Assembly (NCBI GenBank): GCA_017471085.1
Contig: JAFUWW010000045.1
Location: forward strand, 1 to 49,701
Source: Bacteroidales bacterium
GTDB taxonomy: Bacteria; Bacteroidota; Bacteroidia; Bacteroidales; UBA932
Reading direction: 5' to 3'
DNA length: 49,701 nucleotides
In this document: positions 34,753-42,871 of the stretch, in pieces
Position numbering within the stretch: the stretch's first letter is position 1
Layout of the letters: each line of letters starts with the position of its first letter
Position numbers and translations under genes: made by a program
Notes under the pieces: generated by a model
The model's database searches: none
The model's input: only the letters and a program-made list of their open reading frames with translations
Told to the model about the DNA's origin: nothing

Positions 34753-35895
34753 ATGTCCGTAGAAATCAGGGAAGTGACTTCGCGTCGAGAACTCCGAACT
34801 TTTGTAAATTTTCCCGAGAAACTTTATAAAGACAATCCGTATTATGTTCCGCCGCTGGTGTTCGACCAGATGGACACCCTGGACCAGAAAAAAGGCGCGG
34901 CCCAGGAATTCTGCGATTCCAAGCTGTATCTTGCCTACAAGGACGGCGAACTGTGCGGACGCGTTGCAGCCATCGTAAACCGCAAAGCCAATGCGCAGTG
35001 GAACCACAAGGAGGTCCGTTTCGGCTGGATCGATTTCACGGATGACAGGGAGGTTTCCCAGGCCCTGATGGAAAAAGTGGAAGAATTCGGCCGTAAGCAT
35101 GGCATGGATTCCATCGTCGGCCCGCTGGGCTTCACGGATTTCGACCCGGAAGGCATGCTGGTGGAAGGGTTCGACGTCCTGAGCACCATGGCGCTCATCT
35201 ACAACCACCCTTATTATAATACGCACCTGGAGGCCATGGGATTCGAAAAGGATGCGGACTGGATCGAATACAAGGTGACCATCCCGGAAATTGCTCCGGA
35301 ACGCTGGGACAGGATGTTCAAGATCATTTCCCAGCGCACCAACTGCCATCTTCGCCAGCTCACGAGGAAGATTATCCGCGAAGAAGACTACGGCCACAAG
35401 GTGTTCAAGTGCATCAACGACTGCTACAAGGACCTGTACAATTTTACTGTTCTGCCGGACCACATGGCCGACAAATACCTCGGCTTCTATCTGAGCATCC
35501 TGGACCTCCGCTATCTGTCGATGGTGGAGAACGAGAACGGAGATCTGGTGGCCTTCGGCATTACCATGCCCTCCATCGTCCATGCCCTTCAGAAGAACCG
35601 CGGCAAGCTGTTCCCGTTCGGCTGGTGGCCGCTGGTGAAGTCGCTCTTCATCAAACACGAAGAAGGCGCGGAAATGCTTCTTGTGGGGGTCCACCCGGAC
35701 TACCAGAACAGCGGCATCAACTCGCTTCTGTTCATGGACATGTTCAAGAAGTACCATAAGCTGGGTGTCGTTTGGGCCGAATCCAATGCAATCCTGGAAA
35801 CGAACCTGAAAAATCAGGGGCAGTTCCGCGATTTTAACCCCGAATGCAAGAAGCGTCGCCGCTCTTATATTAAGAAATTGAATTATAAATGTTAA
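34753..35895 (+). CDS. GNAT-fold acyltransferase-like protein (paralogue 2)
   Basis: A 380-residue protein, clearly a paralogue of the GNAT protein encoded at 19340: both have NFP near residues 19-21, VPPL near 34-37, YKDG near 64-67, a GMDSIVGPLGF-type segment, VEGFD, and GFEK near 160-163. The C-terminus has GVHPDYQNSGINS, an acetyl-CoA-type pyrophosphate loop. The substrate is unknown. It is monocistronic or heads a small operon; its stop codon lies inside a 20-bp palindrome. Confidence 0.8.
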   Translation: MSVEIREVTSRRELRTFVNFPEKLYKDNPYYVPPLVFDQMDTLDQKKGAAQEFCDSKLYLAYKDGELCGRVAAIVNRKANAQWNHKEVRFGWIDFTDDREVSQALMEKVEEFGRKHGMDSIVGPLGFTDFDPEGMLVEGFDVLSTMALIYNHPYYNTHLEAMGFEKDADWIEYKVTIPEIAPERWDRMFKIISQRTNCHLRQLTRKIIREEDYGHKVFKCINDCYKDLYNFTVLPDHMADKYLGFYLSILDLRYLSMVENENGDLVAFGITMPSIVHALQKNRGKLFPFGWWPLVKSLFIKHEEGAEMLLVGVHPDYQNSGINSLLFMDMFKKYHKLGVVWAESNAILETNLKNQGQFRDFNPECKKRRRSYIKKLNYKC

Positions 35896-35911
35896 AACAA
35901 ATTTGTTTTAA
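35892..35911. repeat. Perfect 20-bp palindrome at the end of the GNAT gene
   Basis: TTAAAACAAATTTGTTTTAA is its own reverse complement and includes the GNAT stop codon. With A-rich and T-rich arms it could be a weak bidirectional terminator or a regulator binding site for the SGNH hydrolase gene. Confidence 0.7.
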
Positions 35912-35944
35912 TAAATAACATTTTTGTTAGCCATGTATCCCGAC

Positions 35945-36778
35945 ATGAAAAGAGTTCTTTCAGCCGTTTTCTGTACCCTGTTCTGCCTGGCACTGGCTGC
36001 CCAGGAGCCCGGACAGCTCCCCAATTATACTCCGGAGCAAATCCAGGCTTTCCTGGCGAAGATGAAACCGGATCAGGACGCCCATCATCTTACGCCCGAC
36101 AGGAAGATTGCCAGGAAGAGCCCTTACAAAGGAAGCAAGAATTATGGAAAAAGGATAGCCGTTTTCGGCGGTTCCCTTTCCGTGAACAAGGAGTCCGACG
36201 CCGCCAAGCAGATGTGGGCCGATCTCCTGAATGCCGAAGTGGTAACCTACGGGGTAGGCGGAGCCGGCTTTTCCCGCGAGCAGGGGTGCACGCTTCAGCG
36301 GCAGGTAGACACAGCCGGCGTATACGACGTGTACGTGCTGTGGGCGTCGACCAATGACTACAACAACAGCCGCGAATGCGGAACCTGGAAGGATTACACG
36401 GCCTATGACGGCTATGACGAGTCACGCCTGAGCACCCAGTGCGGCGGCATCAATTATTGCATCAGGAAGCTTCTGGAGAAGAATCCCGAGGCGGAGATCT
36501 ACTTCTTCACCTCCCTCCGCTTCTTCGGGGCCGATGCCGGCCACAATCCCTTCTCCGGGGAACCCAACAAGACAGGAAAGACTTTTGCCGATTATATCCA
36601 GGCCCAGAAAGACTGCTGCGCCTATTACGGCATTCCGGTGCTGGACCAGTTCAACCTGCAGGGCATCAACGAGTTCAATGTAGAACTTTACTACGTGCAA
36701 GACCGTCTTCATATGAACGAAGAAGGCTACAGGAAGATTGCTCCCGCCCAGGTTTCCTTCCTTGCCAACGGCAGGTAA
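35945..36778 (+). CDS. Secreted SGNH/GDSL-type hydrolase
   Basis: 277 residues from ATG 35945, which starts the signal peptide MKRVLSAVFCTLFCLALAAQ; ATG 35933 is a possible alternative. After about residue 65 the SGNH fold follows: block I reads AVFGGSLSVN (GGS in place of GDS), block II has GVGGAGFS, block III WASTNDY, and block V LHMNEEGY with the catalytic His. The likely activity is esterase or deacetylase on a polysaccharide or other exported substrate. A NUDIX gene follows 4 nt downstream. Confidence 0.82.
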   Translation: MKRVLSAVFCTLFCLALAAQEPGQLPNYTPEQIQAFLAKMKPDQDAHHLTPDRKIARKSPYKGSKNYGKRIAVFGGSLSVNKESDAAKQMWADLLNAEVVTYGVGGAGFSREQGCTLQRQVDTAGVYDVYVLWASTNDYNNSRECGTWKDYTAYDGYDESRLSTQCGGINYCIRKLLEKNPEAEIYFFTSLRFFGADAGHNPFSGEPNKTGKTFADYIQAQKDCCAYYGIPVLDQFNLQGINEFNVELYYVQDRLHMNEEGYRKIAPAQVSFLANGR

Positions 36779-36782
36779 TCCC

Positions 36783-37169
36783 ATGAAAGAAGTAGTAGCA
36801 GCCATAATCCGTAGGGGAGACCGGGTGTTCGCCACCCAGCGCGGGTACGGAGAATGGAAGGACTGGTGGGAATGGCCCGGCGGCAAGATTGAAGAAGGCG
36901 AGACCCCGGAAGAAGCCCTGAAAAGGGAAATCCGGGAAGAACTTTCCACGGAGATATCCATCGACAAGTTTCTGCATACGGTGGAGTGGGATTATCCCGC
37001 TTTCCACCTGACGATGCACTGCTATATGTGTTCGCATCGTTCCGATGCCCTGCATCTGAACGGGCACGAGGCGGCTCGCTGGCTGGGAAAGGAAGACCTG
37101 GCCACGGTAAACTGGCTGCCGGCCGATTACGGCCTGCTTCCGCTGATATCCGCAGAATTAGAAGATTAA
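36783..37169 (+). CDS. NUDIX hydrolase, MutT-like (8-oxo-dGTP diphosphatase type)
   Basis: A 128-residue protein with the NUDIX box from about 34 to 56: GGKIEEGETPEEALKREIREEL, containing the required Glu residues. The preceding WEWPGG segment and the C-terminal AARWLGKEDL and WLPAD are typical of MutT. It would hydrolyse oxidised nucleoside triphosphates. ATG 36783 is chosen over an upstream start at 36738, because that one overlaps the SGNH gene and adds no conserved part. Confidence 0.92.
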   Translation: MKEVVAAIIRRGDRVFATQRGYGEWKDWWEWPGGKIEEGETPEEALKREIREELSTEISIDKFLHTVEWDYPAFHLTMHCYMCSHRSDALHLNGHEAARWLGKEDLATVNWLPADYGLLPLISAELED

Positions 37170-37175
37170 ACTTTT

Positions 37176-37547
37176 ATGCAACAGGGTATTTGGACTGTGA
37201 TAATGCTGATGTTCTCGAACATCTTCATGACGTTTGCCTGGTACGGACACTTGAAATTGAGTGAAATGAAAATATCTACGGGATGGCCCCTCATCCTGGT
37301 GATTCTTTTTTCCTGGGGCATTGCCTTCTTTGAGTACTGCCTTACGGTGCCGGCCAACCGGATCGGCTTCAATGCCAACGGCGGACCTTTCAACCTGCTT
37401 CAGCTCAAGGTAATCCAGGAAGTGATCTCGCTCACCGTCTTCTCCATCATCGTGATGTTCGTTTTCAAGGGGCAGACCATCCAGTGGAACCACCTGGCGG
37501 CGTTTGCCTGCCTGGTCCTGGCCGTCTTCTTCGTATTCCTTAAATAG
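37176..37547 (+). CDS. DMT family protein (DUF486)
   Basis: A 123-residue membrane protein with four predicted helices (about 5-22, 36-56, 72-92 and 102-122). FMTFAWYGHLK near 17-27 and EYCLTVPANRIG near 57-68 are characteristic of the DUF486 family of DMT proteins. Transported substrate unknown. It begins 6 nt after the NUDIX stop. Its end overlaps the convergent sstT gene by 8 bp. Confidence 0.88.
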   Translation: MQQGIWTVIMLMFSNIFMTFAWYGHLKLSEMKISTGWPLILVILFSWGIAFFEYCLTVPANRIGFNANGGPFNLLQLKVIQEVISLTVFSIIVMFVFKGQTIQWNHLAAFACLVLAVFFVFLK

Positions 37548-38766
37548 ACAGTTTCTTTTTCTTCCTGTCCGCCAGCTCCGCTGTGGCCGTGAAAAACACG
37601 TCTCCGCTGGAGTTCAGGGCCGTTTCCACGGAATCCTGTACTACACCGATGATAAAGCCCACGGCAACGGCCTGCATGGCCACGTCGCTGCCGATGCCCA
37701 GGAACGAGCAGGCCATGGGGATGAGCAGCAGGGAACCGCCGGCAACGCCGGAAGCGCCGCAGGCACCAAGGGAAGCGATGATACTCAGGAGGATGGCAGA
37801 AAAGAAGCCCACTTCCACGCCCACCGTATGTGCCACAGCCAGCGTCATTACCGTAATGGTGACGGCGGCTCCGTCCATGTTGATGGTGGCACCGAGCGGA
37901 ATGCTCACCGAATAGAAATCTTCGTCCAGCCCCATTTTCTTGCAAAGCCCCATGTTGATGGGAATGTTGGCGGCCGATGAACGGGTGAAGAAAGCATTGA
38001 GACCGCTCTCCTTAAGGCAGGTCCAAAGCAGCGGATAAGGATTCTTCCTGGTGGCGATGAAAGACAGTACCGGATTGATGATCAGGGAATTGAACAACAT
38101 GCAGCCCACCAGCATGAGAATCAGCTTCCCATAGACCGTGAAAATCTCCAGCCCGTTTTCTGAGACAGCCGTGAAAACCAGGCCCAGCACGCCGAAGGGG
38201 GCGAACTGAATGACCCATTTCACCACCAGGGTGATGGTGTCGGCCAGTTCCGATACCATTTTGACGGTGCCCGGCGAAGCGGCGATCTTGAGCGCCAGGC
38301 CGATCAGGACAGACCAGAACAGGATCCCGATATAGTTTGCCGTAGACGTGGACATAAGAGGATTGGAGACCATGTTGTCCAGCAAGTTGGTGAAAACGTC
38401 CGTGAGGGCGCTGGGGGCGTTTCCTTCGGCTACATCCTGCAGTTTGAGCGAGACCGGGAACAGGGTGCTTCCCACGACGGCCACGATAGCGGCGGTCAGC
38501 GTACTGATGAGGTAGAGCAGGATCACTGTCCGGAAACGGGGACCGAGTCCGGTGCCGGCTTTGGCGATGGAGGCCGCCACCAGGACAGCCACCAGAATGG
38601 GGGCGATGGCTTTGAGGGCACTCACGAACACGGTTCCCAGAATGCCGATGCCGCCCCACTGAGGAACCAGAAGGCCCAGGATGGCGCCGATGACAAGACC
38701 GGCGAGGATACGGAGCACGAGGCTCATTTCCGACCACTTGCGAAAGATTCCGCTCACTTTACTCAT
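37540..38766 (-). CDS. sstT: Sodium:serine/threonine symporter SstT (dicarboxylate/amino acid:cation family)
   Basis: A 408-residue transporter with about eight helices and two hairpins. The serine-rich hairpin FTRSSAANIPINMGLC and the GATINMDGAA motif are those of the DAACS family; total length and the N-terminus (LVLRILAGLVIGAILG) match SstT. Uptake of serine and threonine with sodium is the expected function. A TATCTTTG -7 box (38786-38793, minus) lies 20 nt upstream. Confidence 0.9.
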   Translation of the reverse strand: MSKVSGIFRKWSEMSLVLRILAGLVIGAILGLLVPQWGGIGILGTVFVSALKAIAPILVAVLVAASIAKAGTGLGPRFRTVILLYLISTLTAAIVAVVGSTLFPVSLKLQDVAEGNAPSALTDVFTNLLDNMVSNPLMSTSTANYIGILFWSVLIGLALKIAASPGTVKMVSELADTITLVVKWVIQFAPFGVLGLVFTAVSENGLEIFTVYGKLILMLVGCMLFNSLIINPVLSFIATRKNPYPLLWTCLKESGLNAFFTRSSAANIPINMGLCKKMGLDEDFYSVSIPLGATINMDGAAVTITVMTLAVAHTVGVEVGFFSAILLSIIASLGACGASGVAGGSLLLIPMACSFLGIGSDVAMQAVAVGFIIGVVQDSVETALNSSGDVFFTATAELADRKKKKLSI

Positions 38767-38785
38767 AGTTTCAGCCGTTTTGCTG

Positions 38786-38793
38786 CAAAGATA
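38786..38793 (-). promoter_or_regulatory. -7 element of the sstT promoter
   Basis: TATCTTTG on the minus strand in the 30-nt gap before sstT. The matching -33 box would lie inside the metallophosphoesterase gene and is not clear. Confidence 0.45.
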
Positions 38794-38796
38794 GCA

Positions 38797-39876
38797 CTAA
38801 TTGTGGATTTTAAGGACAATATACTCGGAACAGGTCCCGATCCTGAATTTCCCGCCCCAGATTCCCAGTCCGGAACTCACATAGTATCTGGTATTTCCGC
38901 GCTGATATGGCCCATACGCTTTTTCAAACATCAGGTCGGTGACCCAGTTCCCTGGCCAGATCTGGCCGTGATGCGTGTGACCGCTGAACTGAAAGTCGAT
39001 ACCGCACGCCTCAGCCTCTTCCAACCGGGAAGGCTGGTGGTCCAGGAGAAGGGTGAAAAGGGAATCAGAAGGAACCAGGGCGCTTAAATCCAGCCTTTCC
39101 CGGTTGCTTCTGTCGTCCCTTCCGACAATCCGGATGCCCTCTTCCAAGACCGATGCATCCCGCAGCAGGCGGATGCCCGCATCGGCATAGAAAGAAAGGG
39201 CGTCATCGATGCCCGCTATGTATTCGTGGTTGCCCAGACTGGCATAGGCCGGGGCTTCAAGCCGGTGGAATTCTTCCTCGTAATGCCATTCCCGGACGGG
39301 ACGGACCGCCCCGTCGATGATGTCGCCGGCGAAAAGTACCAGATCCGGTTTTTCGGCATTGATCAGGCCGATCCATCGGCCCAGTTCCGCCTTCCTGTTG
39401 TGGTAGCCGACATGCAGGTCGCTGGCAAGAACCAGCGTCAGGGGTTTCTCCAGGGGTTTTTCCGTGCGGATGTCTATCTCCTGGCGGTACTTGTGCCGAT
39501 AGTGGAAACCGCCGTAAGTGAGAAGGACGGCAATGAGCCCGAGGACCGTGCCGGTGCCGGCAAGGGAGTCTTTCAGGAAGGAAGCAGGCACCAGATGTAC
39601 CAGACGGCCGATCCCAAGCACAGCGAAGAAAATGAGCAGGTACAGGAAGAAGATAAGCCAGGAATTGCCGATTTCGTAAGTGGCGGCGGCGAGTGATATC
39701 GGCATCCGGTTCCCCAGTCCGTAATGCAGGAAAAGCGTAGCGAAACAAAGCAGGAAAATGCCGGTAACAACCGTTTTCCAAAGAGGGGAGAAGGGGAGGA
39801 TCCGCCATAGCCTCCAGGTGGTATAGACCAGGGAAGCGACAATCAGCACGGGGAAAAGAATCATTCTGAGTCTCAT
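38797..39876 (-). CDS. Membrane-anchored metallophosphoesterase (YkuE/YaeI-like)
   Basis: A 359-residue protein. The first 130 residues contain four hydrophobic helices. The catalytic domain has all metal-binding blocks: DLHVG near 150, GDIID near 181, GNHEY near 213, and GHTHHGQIWP near 295. Members cleave phosphodiesters or pyrophosphates, some of them in lipid A-type molecules. The gene overlaps glycerate kinase by ATGA and is 30 nt before sstT, so the three may be one transcript. Confidence 0.9.
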   Translation of the reverse strand: MRLRMILFPVLIVASLVYTTWRLWRILPFSPLWKTVVTGIFLLCFATLFLHYGLGNRMPISLAAATYEIGNSWLIFFLYLLIFFAVLGIGRLVHLVPASFLKDSLAGTGTVLGLIAVLLTYGGFHYRHKYRQEIDIRTEKPLEKPLTLVLASDLHVGYHNRKAELGRWIGLINAEKPDLVLFAGDIIDGAVRPVREWHYEEEFHRLEAPAYASLGNHEYIAGIDDALSFYADAGIRLLRDASVLEEGIRIVGRDDRSNRERLDLSALVPSDSLFTLLLDHQPSRLEEAEACGIDFQFSGHTHHGQIWPGNWVTDLMFEKAYGPYQRGNTRYYVSSGLGIWGGKFRIGTCSEYIVLKIHN

Positions 39877-40910
39877 TTGTCTAGTTTTCTGATAACAAGG
39901 GAGCGGATGGCCGATTCAATGGCTTTTGATGCGAACTGCGGGTCCAGTGCCCGGGAGAGAGGTGTCCCTTCAGGCGTGGCGGCCTGCACATCGGCAAATC
40001 CGGCGGCGAGCAGTGCCTCCTTGTCTTCCAGGGTGCCGCTCACAAGGAAGACCGGCACTTCCGGGCGTCTGGCCTGCACGAACTTCAGGATGCCGAAAGG
40101 GGCCTTCCCCCTGAGCGTCTGGGAATCGGACTTTCCTTCGCCGGTAATCACCGCGTCGGCCCCTTCCAGAAGAACTTCCAGGCCGATGATCCGCAGGTAG
40201 GCTTCAATGCCGATGTGAAGGTCGGCGTGAAGTAGAGCCGCGGCGGCACCGCCCATCCCGCCGGCCGCTCCGGAACCGGGCAGAATGGACAAGTCTATGC
40301 CGCTTTTGGAGCGATATTCCCGTTCCAATCTCTTCATCCGCGCTTCCAGCACCGGCAGCATGGCAGGGGTGGCCCCTTTTTGCGGGGCGAAAACGGCAAC
40401 GGCCCCTTCCGCTCCGGTAAAGGGCGTATCCACATCGCAGAAACAGTGGATTTCCGGCAGTGTGCCCGCGTCTTCGAGGGCTTGCAGCATTCCTTCACCT
40501 CCATCGGCTGTGGCCGAACCGCCCAGCCCGAAATATATTTTCCTTGCGCCGGCTTCTGCCGCTGCGCGGAGGAGTTCTCCTGTCCCGTAGGAACTGGCGG
40601 TCAGGGGATTCCGTTCCTTTTGAGACAACAACTGGAGCCCGCTGGCGGAGGCGGTATCCACAATCCCAACGCCGTCCTCTGTAAGGCCGAAACTGGCCGT
40701 GACAGGCCTTCCCAGCGGGTCATGGACACGGACAGGATGCAAGGCCCCTCCCAGGGCTTCGGTCAGATGCGCCGTGAATCCTTCTCCTCCGTCGGAGATG
40801 GGGACCAGGACTGCATCGACCCCTGCGGGAAGGCCTTCTGCGGCTGCTTTTTCCGCTTCTGGAGAAGAAAGGCAACCTTTGAAGCTGTCCAGGGCAAGGA
40901 TAACTTTCAT
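39873..40910 (-). CDS. glxK: Glycerate kinase (GlxK/GarK family)
   Basis: A 345-residue enzyme that phosphorylates glycerate with ATP. It opens with LALDSFKGCLSS, the family signature, and has PISDGGEGF near 37-45, GLGGSATADGG near 127-137, and PGSGAAGGMGGAA near 212-224. Product 2- or 3-phosphoglycerate cannot be told from the sequence. It is the first gene of the minus-strand group with the metallophosphoesterase. A TAAATTTG -7 box lies at 40934-40941. Confidence 0.93.
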   Translation of the reverse strand: MKVILALDSFKGCLSSPEAEKAAAEGLPAGVDAVLVPISDGGEGFTAHLTEALGGALHPVRVHDPLGRPVTASFGLTEDGVGIVDTASASGLQLLSQKERNPLTASSYGTGELLRAAAEAGARKIYFGLGGSATADGGEGMLQALEDAGTLPEIHCFCDVDTPFTGAEGAVAVFAPQKGATPAMLPVLEARMKRLEREYRSKSGIDLSILPGSGAAGGMGGAAAALLHADLHIGIEAYLRIIGLEVLLEGADAVITGEGKSDSQTLRGKAPFGILKFVQARRPEVPVFLVSGTLEDKEALLAAGFADVQAATPEGTPLSRALDPQFASKAIESAIRSLVIRKLDK

Positions 40911-40933
40911 GGATTATTATTTGTTTAACCATG

Positions 40934-40962
40934 CAAATTTAGACAAAAAATGCTTAAATTTG
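40934..40962. promoter_or_regulatory. Divergent -7 elements between glycerate kinase and DUF362 genes
   Basis: TAAATTTG on minus at 40934-40941 (towards glxK) and TAAATTTG on plus at 40955-40962 (towards the DUF362 gene). Only 13 nt separate them. Neither has a clear -33 box. Confidence 0.45.
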
Positions 40963-41004
40963 ACGATTGTAAAACATATAACTACTCCCCAATCAGTTAC
41001 CGTT

Positions 41005-42030
41005 ATGAAAAGAATCGTTTGCATTTCCAGCATCCTGCTCCTCCTCGTCTCCTGCGGCAGCTCCCGTTCAAAGAAGGCTGCGATTGAGCCCTCTGCCGTC
41101 GAGGAGGGAGGCTCCGTCGTTTATTTCACCAAAGACATCAGCCCCGAAGGCCTGGTCCGTATTTACGAGGCCCTGGGCGTGGAACCCACTGGCCGCGTGG
41201 CCGTCAAAATCTCCACCGGCGAATCCGAGAAGTCCAACCACCTGCGTCCGGAACTGATTGCCGGCTTGGTCAGGAAGGTAAACGGGACGTTGGTAGAATG
41301 CAATACCGCATACGGTGGAAGTCGCTCCAATACCGCATCCCACAGGGCTGAAATCGCCAAGCGCGGCTATGACAAAATCGCCACGGTAGATATCATGGAT
41401 GAGGAAGGCCAGATCCAGATTCCCGTAAAGGATACCAAGTGGATCCAATACGATATCGTGGGCTCCCACCTCCAGAACTACGACTACATGATCAATCTGG
41501 CCCATTTCAAGGGCCATGCGATGGGCGGATTCGGCGGCGTGCTCAAGAATGCATCCATCGGTGTAGCTTCTCCGGACGGCAAGGTGAATATCCATTCTGC
41601 CGGCAAGTATCAGAAAGCGGAGGCTTCGGGAGACCTTCACGCCCCGGACGGCTGGTTCCTCAGCGCGGAGAAAAACACTCCGTTCATCGAGTCGATGGCC
41701 GCTGCTGCACAGGCCGTGCACGATTACATGAAAGGGAATGTCATTTACATCGACGTCATGAACAACATTTCCATCGACTGCGACTGTGACGGCAATCCGC
41801 ACAAGCCCACCATCCAGGATATCGGCATCGCCGCTTCATTAGACCCTGTGGCCTTGGACAAATTCTGCCTGGACCAGGTGTTCTCCCTGCCCGAAGGCAA
41901 CGGCAATGACACCAAGGCCCTGCTGGACCGCATCAACCAGCGCCACGGCACGCGCATCGTGTACCAGGCTGAGGAGAACGGCCTCGGCAGCACCAAATAT
42001 CAGGTGGTGGATATCGACCAGGCCCAATAA
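41005..42030 (+). CDS. DUF362 domain lipoprotein
   Basis: A 341-residue protein. ATG 41005 starts a lipoprotein signal peptide with lipobox LLVSC (Cys about 17). The DUF362 fold follows: VAVKISTGES near 67, an NLAHFKGHAMGGFGG segment near 166, and the CDCDG cluster with two cysteines near 257-259. Members may bind a metal centre or Fe-S cluster; the standard DUF362 has more cysteines in its ferredoxin part, which is missing here. Function unknown. A GNAT gene follows 13 nt downstream. Confidence 0.87.
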   Translation: MKRIVCISSILLLLVSCGSSRSKKAAIEPSAVEEGGSVVYFTKDISPEGLVRIYEALGVEPTGRVAVKISTGESEKSNHLRPELIAGLVRKVNGTLVECNTAYGGSRSNTASHRAEIAKRGYDKIATVDIMDEEGQIQIPVKDTKWIQYDIVGSHLQNYDYMINLAHFKGHAMGGFGGVLKNASIGVASPDGKVNIHSAGKYQKAEASGDLHAPDGWFLSAEKNTPFIESMAAAAQAVHDYMKGNVIYIDVMNNISIDCDCDGNPHKPTIQDIGIAASLDPVALDKFCLDQVFSLPEGNGNDTKALLDRINQRHGTRIVYQAEENGLGSTKYQVVDIDQAQ

Positions 42031-42043
42031 AAGAAGCTCCTGC

Positions 42044-42547
42044 ATGGCACAGAGAATCATCCGGTCTGCCCTGGAGCAGGATATTCCCGCCATCATGGAG
42101 ATCCTGGCGGCCGCCAAGGCCATCATGCGGGCTTCCGGCAACAGGAATCAATGGATAAACGGCTATCCCTCAGAAGAAGTGATCCGGTCCGATATAGCTC
42201 ATTCTTTTGGTTATGTGATGGCCGATGAGGGATGTCCGGTGGCCTATTTCACCTTCATTCCCTCGCCGGAACCCACCTATTCCTATATCGAAGGAGGGGA
42301 ATGGATTAACGATACGCTGCCGTACCACGTGATACACCGGATCGGCAGTTATCCGGATGCCCATGGCGTTTTCCGCGATATCATCGACTGGTGCCTGCAG
42401 CGGGAGAGGAATCTTCGCATAGATACGCACCGGCAAAATCTCATCATGCAGCATTGCATCGAAAAATCCGGCTTCCGCTACTGCGGGATCATCTATCTGC
42501 AAAGCGGCGACGAACGCCTTGCGTACCAGCTTCTTCAGACAAGCTGA
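42044..42547 (+). CDS. GNAT family N-acetyltransferase
   Basis: A 167-residue acetyltransferase: IRSALEQDIPAIMEI at the N-terminus, QWINGYPSEEVI near 38-49, and DTHRQNLIMQHCIEKSGF near 131-148, the usual acceptor end of GNAT proteins. Substrate unknown. It lacks the typical Q/RxxGxG/A loop; a shortened loop may lie around SYPDAHGVF. ATG 42044 lies 13 nt after the DUF362 stop, and a terminator follows the gene. Confidence 0.85.
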   Translation: MAQRIIRSALEQDIPAIMEILAAAKAIMRASGNRNQWINGYPSEEVIRSDIAHSFGYVMADEGCPVAYFTFIPSPEPTYSYIEGGEWINDTLPYHVIHRIGSYPDAHGVFRDIIDWCLQRERNLRIDTHRQNLIMQHCIEKSGFRYCGIIYLQSGDERLAYQLLQTS

Positions 42548-42578
42548 AAGACGATTGTCCGCCCCTTTTTCCCAAAAA

Positions 42579-42614
42579 AAACAGCTTCTGATATGGTTTG
42601 GAGGCTGTTTTTTT
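42579..42614 (+). terminator. Rho-independent terminator after the GNAT gene
   Basis: A 10-bp stem (42579-42588 with 42601-42610) around AAACAGC / GCTGTTT, a 12-nt loop, and a run of T up to 42614. The A-run in front makes it partly bidirectional. Confidence 0.85.
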
Positions 42615-42682
42615 CTGGGCTGTTTATTTTAAAACAGCGAAATAAAATGTATCTGATTTCAGGCAGAGCCGGTGACCTGGTA

Positions 42683-42714
42683 TTTGGAAATCTTACCGGC
42701 AATATCTATATTTG
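42683..42714 (+). promoter_or_regulatory. Promoter of the double-GNAT gene
   Basis: TTTG at 42683-42686, 20 nt, TATATTTG at 42707-42714: a full match to the Bacteroidetes consensus. The start near 42721 leaves an unusually long leader of about 150 nt before ATG 42872. Confidence 0.65.
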
Positions 42715-42871
42715 TCCTAATAATACTTTTGGATGCTTCATCTTTATTCCTTGGATATTGTGCTTTAGCGTTTGAGCTTCGGACTTTCCCCGAAATCAAA
42801 TGCGCTGCGACAATCTGTTTCGGTGCCCGGGCATTCCGGGTGCCTTGTATTAATTAGACAATATAAAAGCA

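Larger units (their letters stand above)
42548..42871 (+). other. Intergenic region with terminator, promoter and structured leader
   Basis: No gene. The terminator at 42579-42614 is followed by a promoter at 42683-42714 and a leader of about 150 nt with two hairpins: TTCGG/CCGAA (42778-42794) and GGTGCCCGG/CCGGGTGCC (42822-42844). A 60-codon open frame at 42593 runs out of the terminator and has no family features. Confidence 0.6.

Noticed and set aside
34636..35757. Extension of the priA frame by 374 codons upstream of ATG 34635
   Set aside because: This part is antisense to the GNAT gene at 34753, has no PriA similarity, and would place two starts in one coding block.
42593..42775. A 60-codon open frame after the GNAT terminator
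   Set aside because: It begins inside the terminator stem and crosses a consensus promoter; no protein features.
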